Shown here: one piece after another, positions 1 to 9,090 of the stretch
Layout: each line of letters begins with the position of its first letter
Numbering within the stretch: position 1 is the stretch's first letter
Source: Bacillota bacterium
GTDB taxonomy: Bacteria > Bacillota > Ch66
Assembly (NCBI GenBank): GCA_013178045.1
Contig: JABLXP010000007.1
Coordinates: 1 to 56,000 of the forward strand
DNA: 56,000 nt
Direction of reading: 5' to 3'
Program-made: the position numbers and the translations under genes
Notes under the pieces: generated by a model
What the model was told of the DNA's origin: nothing
Seen by the model: only the letters and a program-made list of their open reading frames with translations
The model's database searches: none

Positions 1-30
1 GTTTAAAAGCTTTCACTTCTGGTCAAACTG
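1..30 (+). promoter_or_regulatory. sigma-F-like promoter of spoIIR
   Basis: GTTTA at 1-5, a 15-nt spacer and GGTCAAACT at 21-29 fit the forespore sigma-F pattern (GywTA, N15, GGnnAnAnT). It lies 27 nt upstream of spoIIR, which is sigma-F dependent in B. subtilis. The match was made by eye and the site touches the window edge. Confidence 0.5.
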
Positions 31-56
31 GAATTAGTAGGATAAGGAGTGGAGAG

Positions 57-686
57 GTGGGAAAGATGAAGAAGTTTATATTAGGTATGATGGTTGCTTT
101 GCTGTTTATATCAAAGGCTGGGTTATTCAGGCTGTCTCTGGCAGTACCCCGGGAACCGGCGCCGGTGAATAATCAATTGATTCGCCTGCATGTGATTGCC
201 AATAGCGATAGTCCGGCGGATCAAGCTTTGAAATATCGGGTCCGAGATGCGGTAATTGCCGAAATGGAACCAGTTTTTGCCCGGGCGTCGGGTATTGATG
301 AGGTACGTCAATTGCTGGGCGAGAATCTACCGCGGATTGAGTCCCTTGCTGCCAGTACGGTGGCCAGGGCAGGGGAGAAATATCCCGTTTATACTTACTT
401 CGGGTATTTTGACTTTCCAACAAAGTCATACGGACAGTTTACTTTACCAGCCGGCCGCTATGAAGCGGTCCGGATTGTGATTGGACAGGGCCAGGGGGCT
501 AACTGGTGGTGTGTCCTGTTTCCCCCTTTATGTTTTGTTAATATTTCTAACGGGATTGCAGAAAATAGAGAGCGGGGAGTTAATCCGGAGCCAGGGGTGG
601 CTAAATTGCCACCACAGATTCGGTTTAAATCTCTGGAGTGGCTGCAGGTTCAGCGCGGACAACTGGCCAAGTTGATTAATTGGTAG
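57..686 (+). CDS. spoIIR: Stage II sporulation protein R (SpoIIR)
   Basis: SpoIIR is the signalling protein made in the forespore and exported to the intermembrane space, where it triggers SpoIIGA to cleave pro-sigma-E in the mother cell. The 209-residue product has a short basic start, a hydrophobic export segment at about residues 7-20, and the family hallmark RLHVIANSDSPADQALK around residues 43-59 followed by a conserved RxRDAV stretch. The GTG at 57 is chosen because AAGGAG at 44-49 is 7 nt upstream; an ATG at 66 is a possible alternative. The upstream sigma-F-like motif supports forespore expression. Family assignment is strong; the role is taken from B. subtilis. Confidence 0.93.
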   Translation: MGKMKKFILGMMVALLFISKAGLFRLSLAVPREPAPVNNQLIRLHVIANSDSPADQALKYRVRDAVIAEMEPVFARASGIDEVRQLLGENLPRIESLAASTVARAGEKYPVYTYFGYFDFPTKSYGQFTLPAGRYEAVRIVIGQGQGANWWCVLFPPLCFVNISNGIAENRERGVNPEPGVAKLPPQIRFKSLEWLQVQRGQLAKLINW

Positions 687-788
687 AAAGCATTTTATTC
701 AGGGAGGCTGTTGACAAAAAAGGATTTTAGCAGAAAATATTTAATATACTTATAAAATATCTTATATTATTTAAGAAAAGGGCTAAAC

Positions 789-1640
789 ATGTATGATTTA
801 GTAATCTCTGCCCCAGCGAAAATCAATCTCACATTGGATGTTTTAGGCAAACGGCCTGATGGCTACCACGAAGTCGAGATGATCATGCAGAGCATTGACC
901 TGCGGGATTACCTGATGTTTCGCCAGCTACCGGGCGGTTTTGAACTGAGTTGTAATCAGCCGGCATTACCAGTGGATGAGAGCAATCTGGTAACCAGGGC
1001 GGTTAAGCTCTTGCACCAGCGTCATCCGTGGACCGGTGGGGTGGCTATCCACCTGGAGAAGAACATTCCCCTGGCTGCCGGTCTGGGTGGGGGAAGCGCT
1101 GATGCGGCGGCTGCCCTTAAGGGAATAAATGAGCTTTTTGAATTAGGGCTGAGTTTAGAGGAATTAATCAGTATTGCGGCTGAGTTAGGGGCGGATATCC
1201 CGTTTTGCCTCCTTGAAGGGACGGCAGTTGCCCGCGGGAAAGGAGAGATACTCATGTCCTTAACCACGCCGAAACCAATATGGCTGGTTTTAGTCAAGCC
1301 TTCAGTTGCCGTATCGACGGCAAAAGTATACCAGGGATTTCGACCTGAACGGGTTAAACGGAGACCGCAGACCGCGGAAATGATCCAAGCCCTGCAAGCA
1401 GGTGATCTGGACCGGATTTGTGCTAATCTGGTCAATGTTTTGGAAACAGTAACCCTTGATTGGTACCCTGAAATAGGCCAGATCAAAGACGACCTGCTGG
1501 TAAGGGGAGCCCTGGGTGCCCTAATGTCTGGAAGTGGCCCAACCGTATTCGGGGTGGTAGCAGATCGGGCGCAGGCCGAGCACCTCGCCCGACAGTTTCA
1601 GTCTCGCTATGCGGAAGTGTTTGCTGTTGCTACCATTTAG
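789..1640 (+). CDS. ispE: 4-diphosphocytidyl-2-C-methyl-D-erythritol kinase
   Basis: This GHMP-family kinase phosphorylates CDP-methylerythritol in the MEP (non-mevalonate) isoprenoid pathway in the cytoplasm. The 283-residue length is normal. The N-terminal PAKINLTLDV (9-18) and the glycine-rich ATP loop PLAAGLGGGSADAA (94-107) are clear, and a C-terminal GSGPTVFG motif is present. ATG 789 follows an AT-rich leader with a weak AAAAGGG ribosome site; a TTGACA at 711-716 could be a -35 box but no good -10 follows. In B. subtilis ispE directly precedes purR; here two extra genes intervene. Confidence 0.96.
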   Translation: MYDLVISAPAKINLTLDVLGKRPDGYHEVEMIMQSIDLRDYLMFRQLPGGFELSCNQPALPVDESNLVTRAVKLLHQRHPWTGGVAIHLEKNIPLAAGLGGGSADAAAALKGINELFELGLSLEELISIAAELGADIPFCLLEGTAVARGKGEILMSLTTPKPIWLVLVKPSVAVSTAKVYQGFRPERVKRRPQTAEMIQALQAGDLDRICANLVNVLETVTLDWYPEIGQIKDDLLVRGALGALMSGSGPTVFGVVADRAQAEHLARQFQSRYAEVFAVATI

Positions 1641-1701
1641 CGATGGCATGACCATAATTTCTCGCCATTAATCACCATATTTAGCAGGGGGGGGACACCG
1701 G

Positions 1702-2394
1702 ATGTCAGAGAGACGTTTAATCCCAGTCAAACTTGATAATTACAAACCATTGCGTGAGATTGTATTCGAGTCGTTGCGAGAGGCGATTATCAGCGGGATA
1801 CTGAAGCCTGGGGAGCGACTGATGGAAGTGCAACTGGCAGAAGAGATGGGCGTCAGCCGGACCCCAGTTCGCGAAGCGATTCGTAAGTTGGAATTGGAAG
1901 GATTTGTTGTGATGATCCCCCGTAAAGGTGCTTACGTGGCGGGGATTTCCATGAAGGACGTGGTCGATGTTTTTGAGATTCGTGCTGCTCTGGAGGCCCT
2001 GGCGGCTGGTCTGGCAGCCGAGCGGATTACAGAAGAAGAAATGGAACAGATGGAGCGCAACCTGGTGCGCAAAGCTGAGGCTATTGAAGCCAATGATTTG
2101 GATACCCTGGTGGAGACTGATGTGGAATTTCATGATTTGATCTATAGGGCCAGCCGGAACGAGCGGTTGATGACAATTATCAACAACCTGCGCGAACAGA
2201 TTCACCGGTTTCGAACAGTCTCACTCTCTAATCCCGGCCGGATGCGGGAGTCCTTGGAGGAACACAAGAAGCTAGCCGAGGCGATCTCGGATCGTAATAT
2301 TTCCCAGGCACAGGCACTAGCCCAGGAGCATATCGAGAACGCGGAAAACAGTATGATTGAAGCAATTCGCCGAGGTGGGTTGATTTTGAAGTAG
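1702..2394 (+). CDS. GntR-family transcriptional regulator, FCD subgroup
   Basis: A 230-residue FadR-like regulator. An N-terminal winged helix-turn-helix (about residues 14-80, including LAEEMGVSRTPVREAIRKLE) should bind DNA. An all-helical FCD domain (about 86-225) has the DVEFHDLIY segment with the Asp/His pair that usually takes part in metal or effector binding. ATG 1702 is preceded by a G-rich run (AGGGGGGGGAC) that serves as the ribosome site. The gene lies between ispE and a nucleotidyltransferase gene, 28 nt before the latter. Neither neighbour suggests the effector, which I cannot name. Confidence 0.9.
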   Translation: MSERRLIPVKLDNYKPLREIVFESLREAIISGILKPGERLMEVQLAEEMGVSRTPVREAIRKLELEGFVVMIPRKGAYVAGISMKDVVDVFEIRAALEALAAGLAAERITEEEMEQMERNLVRKAEAIEANDLDTLVETDVEFHDLIYRASRNERLMTIINNLREQIHRFRTVSLSNPGRMRESLEEHKKLAEAISDRNISQAQALAQEHIENAENSMIEAIRRGGLILK

Positions 2395-2422
2395 ATGTTC
2401 CCGGTGAAGGGGGAATAAACCT

Positions 2423-3217
2423 ATGAAAATTGATGCAGTAGTTTTAGCAGGTAGTTTAAATACTGGGCCACTGCGGGAATGCAGCCCGGCCAGAAATGAA
2501 GCGCTGATTCCCATTGGTGGCCACCCCATGGTGGAATATGTGGTAAAAGCCCTCCAGGACTTATCGCAAATCGACCGGGTGGTGATTGCTGGACCAGTGG
2601 CTGAGTTGCGTTTTCTCTATGGGAATAATCCAAGTGTTGGTTTAGCCGAGTCAGGAGCGACGGCCATCGAATCACTGCAAAATGCCTTGAAGACGTTAAC
2701 CCAAATGAGTCACGGCCAGGTCAATGGTGATCCAGGAGTAAAGCAGGTTTTGGTGGCCACCTCGGACATTCCGCTGATTACCCCGGAGGCCATTGAGAAT
2801 TTTCTTCAATTATGCGCACGACGGCCGGGAGATCTGCACTATCCGGTGGTGCCGCGGGAAGCCAATGAACGCAAATACCCGGGCGTCAAGCGAACTTATG
2901 TTAAGCTTAAAGACGGTACCTTTACGGGTGGTAATCTTTTTCTTGTTAATCCAGCAATTGTCGAGCGGTGTGCGGCCATAGCCCAAGAAATAGTGCGCCG
3001 GCGCAAGAACCCGGTAGCATTAAGCCGATTATTTGGCCTGGGATTTGTGTTGAAATTTTTATTCCGTCAGCTAACTTTAAAAGAAGCAGAAGAAAAAGTC
3101 TCTGAACTCCTGGGTATTCGCGGTATAGCCGTAATATCAACTTATCCAGAAGTCGGTGTGGATGTGGATAAGCCGAGTGACCTGCGCCTGGCCGAAAAAG
3201 TGCTCCTGACAAATTAG
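2423..3217 (+). CDS. MobA/GlmU-like nucleotidyltransferase, substrate unknown
   Basis: A 264-residue NTP-transferase (GT-A fold). It opens with VVLAG and a diverged glycine/arginine loop, has the PIGGHPMVEYVV substrate segment (about 31-42), an SDIPLITPEAI metal-binding region around residue 115, and a late GVDVDKPSDL motif typical of nucleotide/sugar-phosphate transferases. The loop is less GxGTRM-like than GlmU, so it is not a second GlmU. It follows the GntR gene by 28 nt and is closed by a hairpin at 3228-3266. Candidate donors are CTP or GTP, but nothing here identifies the acceptor. Confidence 0.75.
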   Translation: MKIDAVVLAGSLNTGPLRECSPARNEALIPIGGHPMVEYVVKALQDLSQIDRVVIAGPVAELRFLYGNNPSVGLAESGATAIESLQNALKTLTQMSHGQVNGDPGVKQVLVATSDIPLITPEAIENFLQLCARRPGDLHYPVVPREANERKYPGVKRTYVKLKDGTFTGGNLFLVNPAIVERCAAIAQEIVRRRKNPVALSRLFGLGFVLKFLFRQLTLKEAEEKVSELLGIRGIAVISTYPEVGVDVDKPSDLRLAEKVLLTN

Positions 3218-3227
3218 GTTTAAAATT

Positions 3228-3266
3228 AGAAAATTGACTTTCAATTGATGGTCAATTTTCTTTTTT
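3228..3266 (+). terminator. Rho-independent terminator after the nucleotidyltransferase
   Basis: The 11-bp arms AGAAAATTGAC (3228-3238) and GTCAATTTTCT (3251-3261) are perfectly complementary and run into a T tract at 3261-3266. Confidence 0.8.
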
Positions 3267-3368
3267 GTCTATCAATAAGGCAGGGATTTACTACTTCCTG
3301 TAGAAAGTGGAATAATACAGGATTGTACCGGCAAAAATATTCGGATACAGGCTAACTTGGCCGGTGAA

Positions 3369-4193
3369 ATGGAGGTATTGCCCCTGGATAAGCTCCGGAG
3401 AAGTGAACGCATCGTGATCATGACTAAGATCCTGCTCAACCAGCCCAGGACAATCTTTTCATTAAATTATTTTGCCCAGCAGTTTCAGGCAGCCAAATCG
3501 ACTATCAGTGAAGACCTAGCGATCATCAGACAGACCTTTGACGAAAACCAGCTCGGACAGATTGAAACCATCCCAGGAGCAGCCGGAGGAGTACGGTATG
3601 TTCCGCGGCAGGATTCTGCCCGGACCGAGGAATGGTTACTGGAGTTAGTCCAAAAACTCAGCAAACCGGACCGGATCTTACCGGGAGGTTTTCTCTATAT
3701 GACGGATATTATTTTTGATCCCCAGATTGCCGGCCAGTTGGGTGAGATTTTTGCCACCAGGTTTGCTGATCTTGACCCTGATTTTATTGTGACCATTGAA
3801 ACCAAAGGGATACCTTTGGCTTTGATGACCGCCCGGGCCTTCAATGTTCCCTTGATCATTGTGCGGGCCGACAGCCGAGTGACAGAGGGCCCATCAGTCA
3901 GCATTAATTATGTTTCAGGTTCTTCCCGGCGAATTCAAAGTATGTCCTTACCCCGGCGGGCCATGCCGGCGGGAGCACGGGTTATTATCATCGATGATTT
4001 CATGAAGGCAGGGGGAACAGCCAGAGGGATGCAGGAACTGATGGATGAGTTTCGAGCGGAAGTTCTGGGGATGGGGTTTTTTATGGAAACCGCCTCACCG
4101 CCTGACAAACTGGTGGCCAACTACCTGGCCTTACTCCGTCTTGAAAAATTAGACGAGGTGAAACGAGAAATTTTAATTCGACCCGTCAAATAA
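3369..4193 (+). CDS. purR: Purine operon repressor PurR
   Basis: PurR-type repressor: an N-terminal winged helix (about residues 1-75, with the conserved RRSERIVIMTKILL start) joined to a phosphoribosyltransferase-fold domain that senses PRPP. The PRPP motif VIIIDDFMKAGGTARG lies near residues 206-221 and a GSSRRIQSMSLP flexible-loop segment precedes it. In B. subtilis PurR represses purine genes and PRPP relieves this. The start is uncertain: ATG 3369 is used here (274 residues), but a TTG at 3357 is in frame and neither has a strong ribosome site. It is followed by spoVG, as in Bacillus relatives. Confidence 0.92.
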   Translation: MEVLPLDKLRRSERIVIMTKILLNQPRTIFSLNYFAQQFQAAKSTISEDLAIIRQTFDENQLGQIETIPGAAGGVRYVPRQDSARTEEWLLELVQKLSKPDRILPGGFLYMTDIIFDPQIAGQLGEIFATRFADLDPDFIVTIETKGIPLALMTARAFNVPLIIVRADSRVTEGPSVSINYVSGSSRRIQSMSLPRRAMPAGARVIIIDDFMKAGGTARGMQELMDEFRAEVLGMGFFMETASPPDKLVANYLALLRLEKLDEVKREILIRPVK

Positions 4194-4205
4194 TTTTTTG
4201 TAAAA

Positions 4206-4234
4206 GCAGGGATATTTTAGGAAATGGAGAATAT
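4206..4234 (+). promoter_or_regulatory. sigma-H-like promoter of spoVG
   Basis: GCAGGGATA at 4206-4214, an 11-nt spacer and GGAGAATAT at 4226-4234 match the sigma-H pattern RnAGGAwWW-N11/12-RnnGAATww with one mismatch. spoVG is sigma-H dependent in B. subtilis. The -10 half overlaps the arm of the purR terminator-like stem. Confidence 0.45.
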
Positions 4235-4258
4235 TAGTAATTGCCTAATTTCCTTTTT
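4219..4258 (+). terminator. Probable purR terminator
   Basis: AGGAAAT (4219-4225) pairs with ATTTCCT (4248-4254), followed by TTTTT. The arms are short and the loop is long (22 nt), so confidence is modest. Confidence 0.4.
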
Positions 4259-4298
4259 CAGCTAGAGCAGTTGTAGTGGGAGAAGGGTGGTGAACAGG

Positions 4299-4553
4299 AT
4301 GAATATTACCGATGTCAGGATCAGGCGGATTAACCTCGAAGGCAAGATGAAGGCCATTGTGTCGGTGACTTTTGATGATGAATTTGTTGTCCATGATGTA
4401 AAGGTCGTTGAGGGACCAAACGGATTGTTTGTAGCGATGCCCAGCCGAAAAACCCCGGAGGGGGAATTTCGCGATATAGCGCATCCTATTTCGTCAGCGG
4501 CCCGGGAGGTACTTCAACGGGCGGTGTTGAAAGCTTACCAGGAAGCCATTTAA
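4299..4553 (+). CDS. spoVG: SpoVG, small RNA/DNA-binding regulator
   Basis: SpoVG is a small conserved nucleic-acid-binding regulator involved in spore cortex formation and septation in B. subtilis. The 84-residue product starts [12 protein letters not shown] and carries the family signatures [13 protein letters not shown] and [20 protein letters not shown] 4299 is preferred over the in-frame GTG at 4287 because GGTGGTG lies about 7 nt before the ATG and the product then matches the usual SpoVG N-terminus. A sigma-H-like promoter sits about 65 nt upstream and a strong terminator follows. Confidence 0.95.
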   Translation: MNITDVRIRRINLEGKMKAIVSVTFDDEFVVHDVKVVEGPNGLFVAMPSRKTPEGEFRDIAHPISSAAREVLQRAVLKAYQEAI

Positions 4554-4603
4554 CTTTGAATACCACAGACAATTTTTGCTAGCTTAATAGGTCGGATGAT
4601 GGC

Positions 4604-4631
4604 AAGGAGCGGATTCGCTCCTTTGTTTTTT
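4604..4631 (+). terminator. spoVG terminator
   Basis: AAGGAGCG (4604-4611), loop GATT, CGCTCCTT (4616-4623), then TGTTTTTT: a clear 8-bp rho-independent terminator. Confidence 0.85.
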
Positions 4632-4752
4632 CCAATACTTACAGGAAAAATAGTGTTTGTGTAGAAAAAAATAAGCGTATGCTATGGATTCTGCATATCT
4701 TTCGTTAAGGCATGAAATGATTAGAATAGCGGTCATAAAAGGGGGAACAGCC

Positions 4753-6141
4753 ATGCAGGGAGTCGTAGCAGTCATCCTGGCAGCTGGTAAGGGAACGAGA
4801 ATGAAATCACGCCTGCCTAAAGTATTACACCAAGTAGCAGGGAAACCGATGGTTAGACACGTGCTGGAGGCTGTGCAGTCTTTAGGGATAAATCAGCAAA
4901 TTCTGGTGATCGGGCACGAGGCAGAGCTGGTCAAGGCTGCTTTGGGTGAACAAGTCAGGTATGCTATTCAGGCTGAGCAATTAGGTACCGGCCATGCGGT
5001 CATGCAGGCGCAGCCGCTGATCGGGGAGGAAATTAAAACAGTGTTGGTTTTGTGCGGCGATACTCCACTCCTGCGAGCAGAGACATTGGCTATACTATTG
5101 GCTGAGCACCAGCAGACAGGGGCGGCGGCGACGGTATTAACGGCGAACCTGACCGACCCATCTGGTTATGGGCGGATTATCCGAGATGCGCAGGGCCTGG
5201 TGGAGCGAATTGTAGAGGAAAAAGATGCTTCGGCCGAAGAAAAGCGGGTGCAGGAGATCAATACCGGCACATACTGTTTCGATAAAGTGGCCTTGTTTAA
5301 GGCGCTTGGGGAGATTAGTCCCGCCAATGCCCAGGGTGAGTACTACCTGACGGATGTGCTGAGCGTGCTACGGGGAGCTGGCCAGAAGGTGGGAGCCGTA
5401 GTGGCGGCAGATCCCCGGGAGACCTACGGGATCAACAGTCGTGTTCAACTGGCAGAGGCCGAAAAGATCTTGCGTTACCGTAAACTGGTTAGGTTGATGG
5501 AGGCTGGCGTAACGATTATTGATCCGGCGACAACTTTTATTGATGATGAGGTGGAAATTGAGCCAGATACGATTATTTATCCCAACACCATTATTGAGAG
5601 GGGCACCCGGATTGGGTGCGAGTGCGTGATTGGGCCAGGGACCAGGATTGTTGAGTCGCGGATCGGTAACCGGGTGGAGATTCAAAATTCGGTTTTGTTG
5701 AAAAGCCTGGTGGGGGATGAGTGCACTATTGGTCCGTTTGCCTATTTGCGGCCAGGGACCGAACTGGCCGGCAAGAACCGGGTGGGGGATTTTGTGGAGA
5801 TCAAGAATTCAAAGGTTGGCGAAGGAAGCAAGATTCCGCACCTGGCCTATGTAGGTGACGCAACCGTTGGTCGAAACGTGAACATCGGGTGCGGGACGAT
5901 TACCTGTAATTACGATGGTGTACGTAAGTGGCCGACCAGAATCGGTGACGGAGCCTTCATAGGCAGTAACACCAATCTGGTTGCCCCGGTGGAGATTGGG
6001 GCTAACGCTGTTACCGGTGCTGGTTCAACCATCACTAAAGATGTTCCCGCGGATTCTCTGGCTGTCGAGCGCAGCCGACAGACGGTTATACGTGATTGGG
6101 TGAAAAAGAAAAGAACGGATCGCTCCGCGCAGCATGATTGA
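4753..6141 (+). CDS. glmU: Bifunctional UDP-GlcNAc pyrophosphorylase / GlcN-1-P acetyltransferase
   Basis: GlmU makes UDP-N-acetylglucosamine, the precursor of peptidoglycan and other wall polymers, in the cytoplasm. The N-terminal uridyltransferase shows [18 protein letters not shown] near residues 9-26. The C-terminal half is a left-handed beta-helix acetyltransferase with many hexapeptide repeats and the GxITxNYDGxxK-type active-site segment. ATG 4753 gives 462 residues, the usual size, with AGGGGGAA just upstream; an upstream in-frame ATG at 4684 would add a non-conserved extension and is rejected. prs follows, as in B. subtilis. Confidence 0.97.
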   Translation: MQGVVAVILAAGKGTRMKSRLPKVLHQVAGKPMVRHVLEAVQSLGINQQILVIGHEAELVKAALGEQVRYAIQAEQLGTGHAVMQAQPLIGEEIKTVLVLCGDTPLLRAETLAILLAEHQQTGAAATVLTANLTDPSGYGRIIRDAQGLVERIVEEKDASAEEKRVQEINTGTYCFDKVALFKALGEISPANAQGEYYLTDVLSVLRGAGQKVGAVVAADPRETYGINSRVQLAEAEKILRYRKLVRLMEAGVTIIDPATTFIDDEVEIEPDTIIYPNTIIERGTRIGCECVIGPGTRIVESRIGNRVEIQNSVLLKSLVGDECTIGPFAYLRPGTELAGKNRVGDFVEIKNSKVGEGSKIPHLAYVGDATVGRNVNIGCGTITCNYDGVRKWPTRIGDGAFIGSNTNLVAPVEIGANAVTGAGSTITKDVPADSLAVERSRQTVIRDWVKKKRTDRSAQHD

Positions 6142-6230
6142 TTCAGAAATGTTCTTGTCGAAAAAGAGGGAATTGGCCCTCGAGAGAGAATCATTCTGAG
6201 GTTAAGTTTTTATCCAGTAGGAGGGTGCAC

Positions 6231-7178
6231 ATGTCCGGGGCGAATATGAGATTGAAGTTATTTACCGGAAACGCCAATGTAGCCTTAGCCGAAGAAATTG
6301 CCGAATACCTTGGAGTGTACGTGGGAGCGGCCAAAGTTAGCCGTTTTTCTGATGGGGAAATCTGTGTCGCGATCGATGAAAGCGTCCGCGGGGTTGATGT
6401 CTTTGTGGTGCAACCGACTTGCCCCCCAACCAATGAACATCTCATGGAACTCTTGATTATGATTGACGCCATTCGGCGCGCATCGGCAGCCAGAATCAAC
6501 GCGGTTATTCCTTACTACGGTTACGGCCGACAGGATCGAAAAACTAGAGCACGCGACCCGATCACGGCCAAGCTGGTGGCTAATTTGATCACCGGAGCGG
6601 GAGCCAACCGGGTGATCACGATGGACCTGCACGCGGGGCAGATTCAGGGGTTTTACGATATTCCTGTTGACCACCTACCCGGCGTACCAATTTTGGCCGA
6701 ATACTTCCGCAATAAGAACTTGGAAGATGTGGTGGTTTTGTCGCCTGACGTGGGGGGAGTGACCAGAGCCCGCGACCTGGCGGAGCGGATCGAGGCCCCG
6801 ATCGCGATCATTGACAAACGCCGTCCCGAGCCAAATGTCTCCGAAGTCATGAACGTAATCGGGACGGTCAAAGACAAGACGGTCATCATTATTGACGATA
6901 TTATCGATACCGCGGGGACGATTACCCAGGGGGCGCAGGAAATGATGGAACGGGGAGCCAGGGAGGTCTATGCCTGCTGCACCCACGCTGTTCTCTCGGG
7001 TAAAGCGGTGGAAAGACTGGAGAAATCGGTCTTAAAAGAGGTTGTCATCACCAACACCATTCCCTTACCGCCAGAAAAACGGATTGATAAGATCAAGGTC
7101 CTCTCAATAGCGCCACTGTTGGGGGAAGCGATTATTCGCATCCATGAGGACCTGTCGGTGAGTAAGCTGTTTGATTGA
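6231..7178 (+). CDS. prs: Ribose-phosphate pyrophosphokinase (PRPP synthetase)
   Basis: Prs transfers pyrophosphate from ATP to ribose 5-phosphate, giving PRPP for nucleotide, histidine and NAD synthesis. The 315-residue protein has [15 protein letters not shown] at the start, FSDGE, the class I regulatory/catalytic segment [18 protein letters not shown] and the PRPP loop [17 protein letters not shown] 6231 is used because GGAGGGTG lies a few bases upstream; an upstream ATG in the same frame overlaps glmU and gives a junk extension. PurR, encoded upstream, senses the product of this enzyme. Confidence 0.97.
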   Translation: MSGANMRLKLFTGNANVALAEEIAEYLGVYVGAAKVSRFSDGEICVAIDESVRGVDVFVVQPTCPPTNEHLMELLIMIDAIRRASAARINAVIPYYGYGRQDRKTRARDPITAKLVANLITGAGANRVITMDLHAGQIQGFYDIPVDHLPGVPILAEYFRNKNLEDVVVLSPDVGGVTRARDLAERIEAPIAIIDKRRPEPNVSEVMNVIGTVKDKTVIIIDDIIDTAGTITQGAQEMMERGAREVYACCTHAVLSGKAVERLEKSVLKEVVITNTIPLPPEKRIDKIKVLSIAPLLGEAIIRIHEDLSVSKLFD

Positions 7179-7183
7179 TAATA

Positions 7184-7222
7184 AAAACCCCTCGCCGCGG
7201 TAAATGGTTGACGAGGGGTTTT
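7184..7222. terminator. Bidirectional terminator between prs and the PRC-barrel gene
   Basis: AAAACCCCTCG (7184-7194) and CGAGGGGTTTT (7212-7222) form an 11-bp stem with A/T ends on both sides, suited to stop both convergent genes. Confidence 0.9.
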
Positions 7223-7225
7223 GTA

Positions 7226-8047
7226 CTATTTCGGCAGTTCTTCTGTTTTAGATGACGTTGCTTCCTCCGCAGGAGTTTCATTTTCATTTGCGGGTGATTT
7301 ACTATCGACGGTGGGTGGAGTAACTTGAATTACTTCCTGGGCCGGTGGCGGCCCAGGCGTGGTCAATTCCTCTGCCGGCAACTGTCCGGCTTGGTCACAA
7401 GCGGTTTTCCCTGCACGTTTCGGTAGCCATCCTTTGCTGATGGCCTCCCCCAGGTTTTTGCTCTTGCGCCGGGTTGCCTCCAGCAGATGTGAAGACCCTT
7501 CTTTCAGGCTTTTCCAAGTTTCGGGCAGGCCGGCTTCGACTCGAACCAACTTCGCTCCAGCTTCGGCTTTGGCAATGAGCACATCTTTACCGACAGTCTT
7601 TATTTCTTCGGCCGGTAAGTAGGCTTTCCCTTTGACCAGGCTATCCAGGAATTTACCCCCGATTTCGAAGGAAATGATCTTGCCATTGGTCGGTTCAACC
7701 AGATATTCTTCAACTACTCCCAGGGCAAGGCCAGTTTCATCGATGACTTTGGTCCCGACCAGTTCGATCTTGTCTTTGATCAACTGCATAATCTGTGGCA
7801 AATTAGCGGGCTTTTCTGCACTGCCGCTTTTTTCAATGATAATGGCGTCTTCGCCAATGCTTTTAACTCGTGTGTACGGGATTACCTTCTGCTCTTTAAA
7901 CAAGCCTTTTGGTTCAACTAAAAGGGCTACCACTTCCAGGGTGGCTGCGTTGACGACCAGATTCTTAACATAGCCGATTTGCTGACCTTCTTCGACACTT
8001 ACGATCGGCATGGAGAAAAATCTACGGCTTCGTTTGACGCTGCTCAC
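7226..8047 (-). CDS. Tandem PRC-barrel domain protein
   Basis: A 273-residue soluble protein with two PRC-barrel-like domains: SMPIVSVEEGQQIGYVKNLVV near the start, then ETGLALGVVEEYLVEP and GKIISFEIGG near the middle. A basic linker and a Pro/Thr/Glu-rich low-complexity tail (about the last 50 residues) follow. The GTG at 8047 is chosen because GGGAGGGAAAGGAA lies directly upstream and the conserved domain starts soon after; an upstream ATG at 8101 is also in frame. In B. subtilis the general-stress protein gene ctc occupies this spot between prs and pth; this is not Ctc. Function unknown; PRC barrels often mediate protein or RNA contacts. Confidence 0.8.
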   Translation of the reverse strand: MSSVKRSRRFFSMPIVSVEEGQQIGYVKNLVVNAATLEVVALLVEPKGLFKEQKVIPYTRVKSIGEDAIIIEKSGSAEKPANLPQIMQLIKDKIELVGTKVIDETGLALGVVEEYLVEPTNGKIISFEIGGKFLDSLVKGKAYLPAEEIKTVGKDVLIAKAEAGAKLVRVEAGLPETWKSLKEGSSHLLEATRRKSKNLGEAISKGWLPKRAGKTACDQAGQLPAEELTTPGPPPAQEVIQVTPPTVDSKSPANENETPAEEATSSKTEELPK

Positions 8048-8184
8048 TTCCTTTCCCTCCCTTTCCCAATTGTCCCAGTTTTCATACTCAATAATATTCA
8101 CTTTTCAGGTTTGATATGCCAAATATTGCGGCTAGATAATTTCGGTCGCGTGCCACCAAGGATAAATGCTTGTGTAAATCAAAG

Positions 8185-8209
8185 GTACAGCGCTGGCTGT
8201 ACTTTATTC
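8185..8209 (+). terminator. Small hairpin upstream of pth
   Basis: GTACAGC (8185-8191), loop GCTG, GCTGTAC (8196-8202), then TTTATT. It may be a weak terminator or leader hairpin in the divergent region between the PRC-barrel gene and pth. Confidence 0.35.
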
Positions 8210-8306
8210 ATGCGCAAATCAATTTGAGCTTGTCACCTGGGGTTGATCAGACCTACAATATCATTGGGTATTGTTGAGATTATCAAGCGCTTGGGGGGAG
8301 CCAGCC

Positions 8307-8927
8307 GTGGATTTTGGATGGGCTAGGAGGTTGTTTGGAACAAATAAGAGCGGGCGGGAGCACAAATTAATCATTGGGCTGGGTAACCCCGGTGAAGAGT
8401 ATAGCCGGACACGGCATAATTTAGGTTTTATGGCCATTGACCATCTGTCGTCCCAGTGGGGAATCCCAGTCCGGAAAAGTAAGTATCAGGCGTTATGGGG
8501 CGAGGGAAGAGTTGGGGTAGCCAAGGTTGTCTTGATCAAGCCCCAAACGTTTATGAACCTGAGCGGGCAGGCGGTCAAGGGGTTTGTTCAAGCCTATCAG
8601 TTGACCCCGCAGGACATCTTGGTGATCTACGATGATCTGGATTTGCCGGTTGGCCGAATTCGGCTCAGAGCCCGGGGCGGAGCCGGCGGACACCGGGGGC
8701 TCCAGTCAATTATTCAACTGCTTGGTACAGATCAATTCAGCCGGATCAGAATCGGTATCGGTCGACCACCGAGCAAAACAGAGACAGTTGACTACGTCCT
8801 GCACCCCTTTTTACCAGCGGAGCAGGAAGTCATTGATAATATTCTCAGCAATATACACGAGGTGGTTGAAACCTGGCTGGAGCAGGGGATTGAGGTAGCC
8901 ATGAATCAATACAATGCTGAAGAGTAG
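8307..8927 (+). CDS. pth: Peptidyl-tRNA hydrolase
   Basis: Pth releases peptides from peptidyl-tRNA that drops off ribosomes (spoVC in B. subtilis). The 206-residue product contains LIIGLGNPGEEYSRTRHNLGF with the catalytic His, the KPQTFMNLSG loop with the conserved Asn, and DDLDLPVGRIRLR followed by GGAGGHRGLQSI. GTG 8307 is preferred since GGGGGGAG ends 6 nt upstream; it leaves about 25 residues before the conserved core, so a later start cannot be excluded. A strong terminator follows at 8934-8957. The position between prs and fin/mfd is the Bacillus order. Confidence 0.95.
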   Translation: MDFGWARRLFGTNKSGREHKLIIGLGNPGEEYSRTRHNLGFMAIDHLSSQWGIPVRKSKYQALWGEGRVGVAKVVLIKPQTFMNLSGQAVKGFVQAYQLTPQDILVIYDDLDLPVGRIRLRARGGAGGHRGLQSIIQLLGTDQFSRIRIGIGRPPSKTETVDYVLHPFLPAEQEVIDNILSNIHEVVETWLEQGIEVAMNQYNAEE

Positions 8928-8933
8928 TTATCG

Positions 8934-8958
8934 AAAACCTCGGTCATCCGAGGTTTTT
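8934..8958 (+). terminator. pth terminator
   Basis: AAAACCTCGG (8934-8943), loop TCAT, CCGAGGTTTT (8948-8957), followed by TG-rich DNA: a 10-bp stem with a T tail. Confidence 0.85.
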
Positions 8959-9090
8959 GTTTGTATATCAGGCAGACCTTCAGTCGATACTATAGAGGCA
9001 TCAGAAATTTGATGCGGGATCGGGATCTAAATTGGCTTTTCTGGAAGCCTCAACCCCTGAATACAGACAGGTTTTTGGTGGCGGCGGTTA

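Noticed and set aside
4684-4752. N-terminal extension of GlmU
   Set aside because: Not conserved, and the ATG at 4753 has the ribosome site and the family start.
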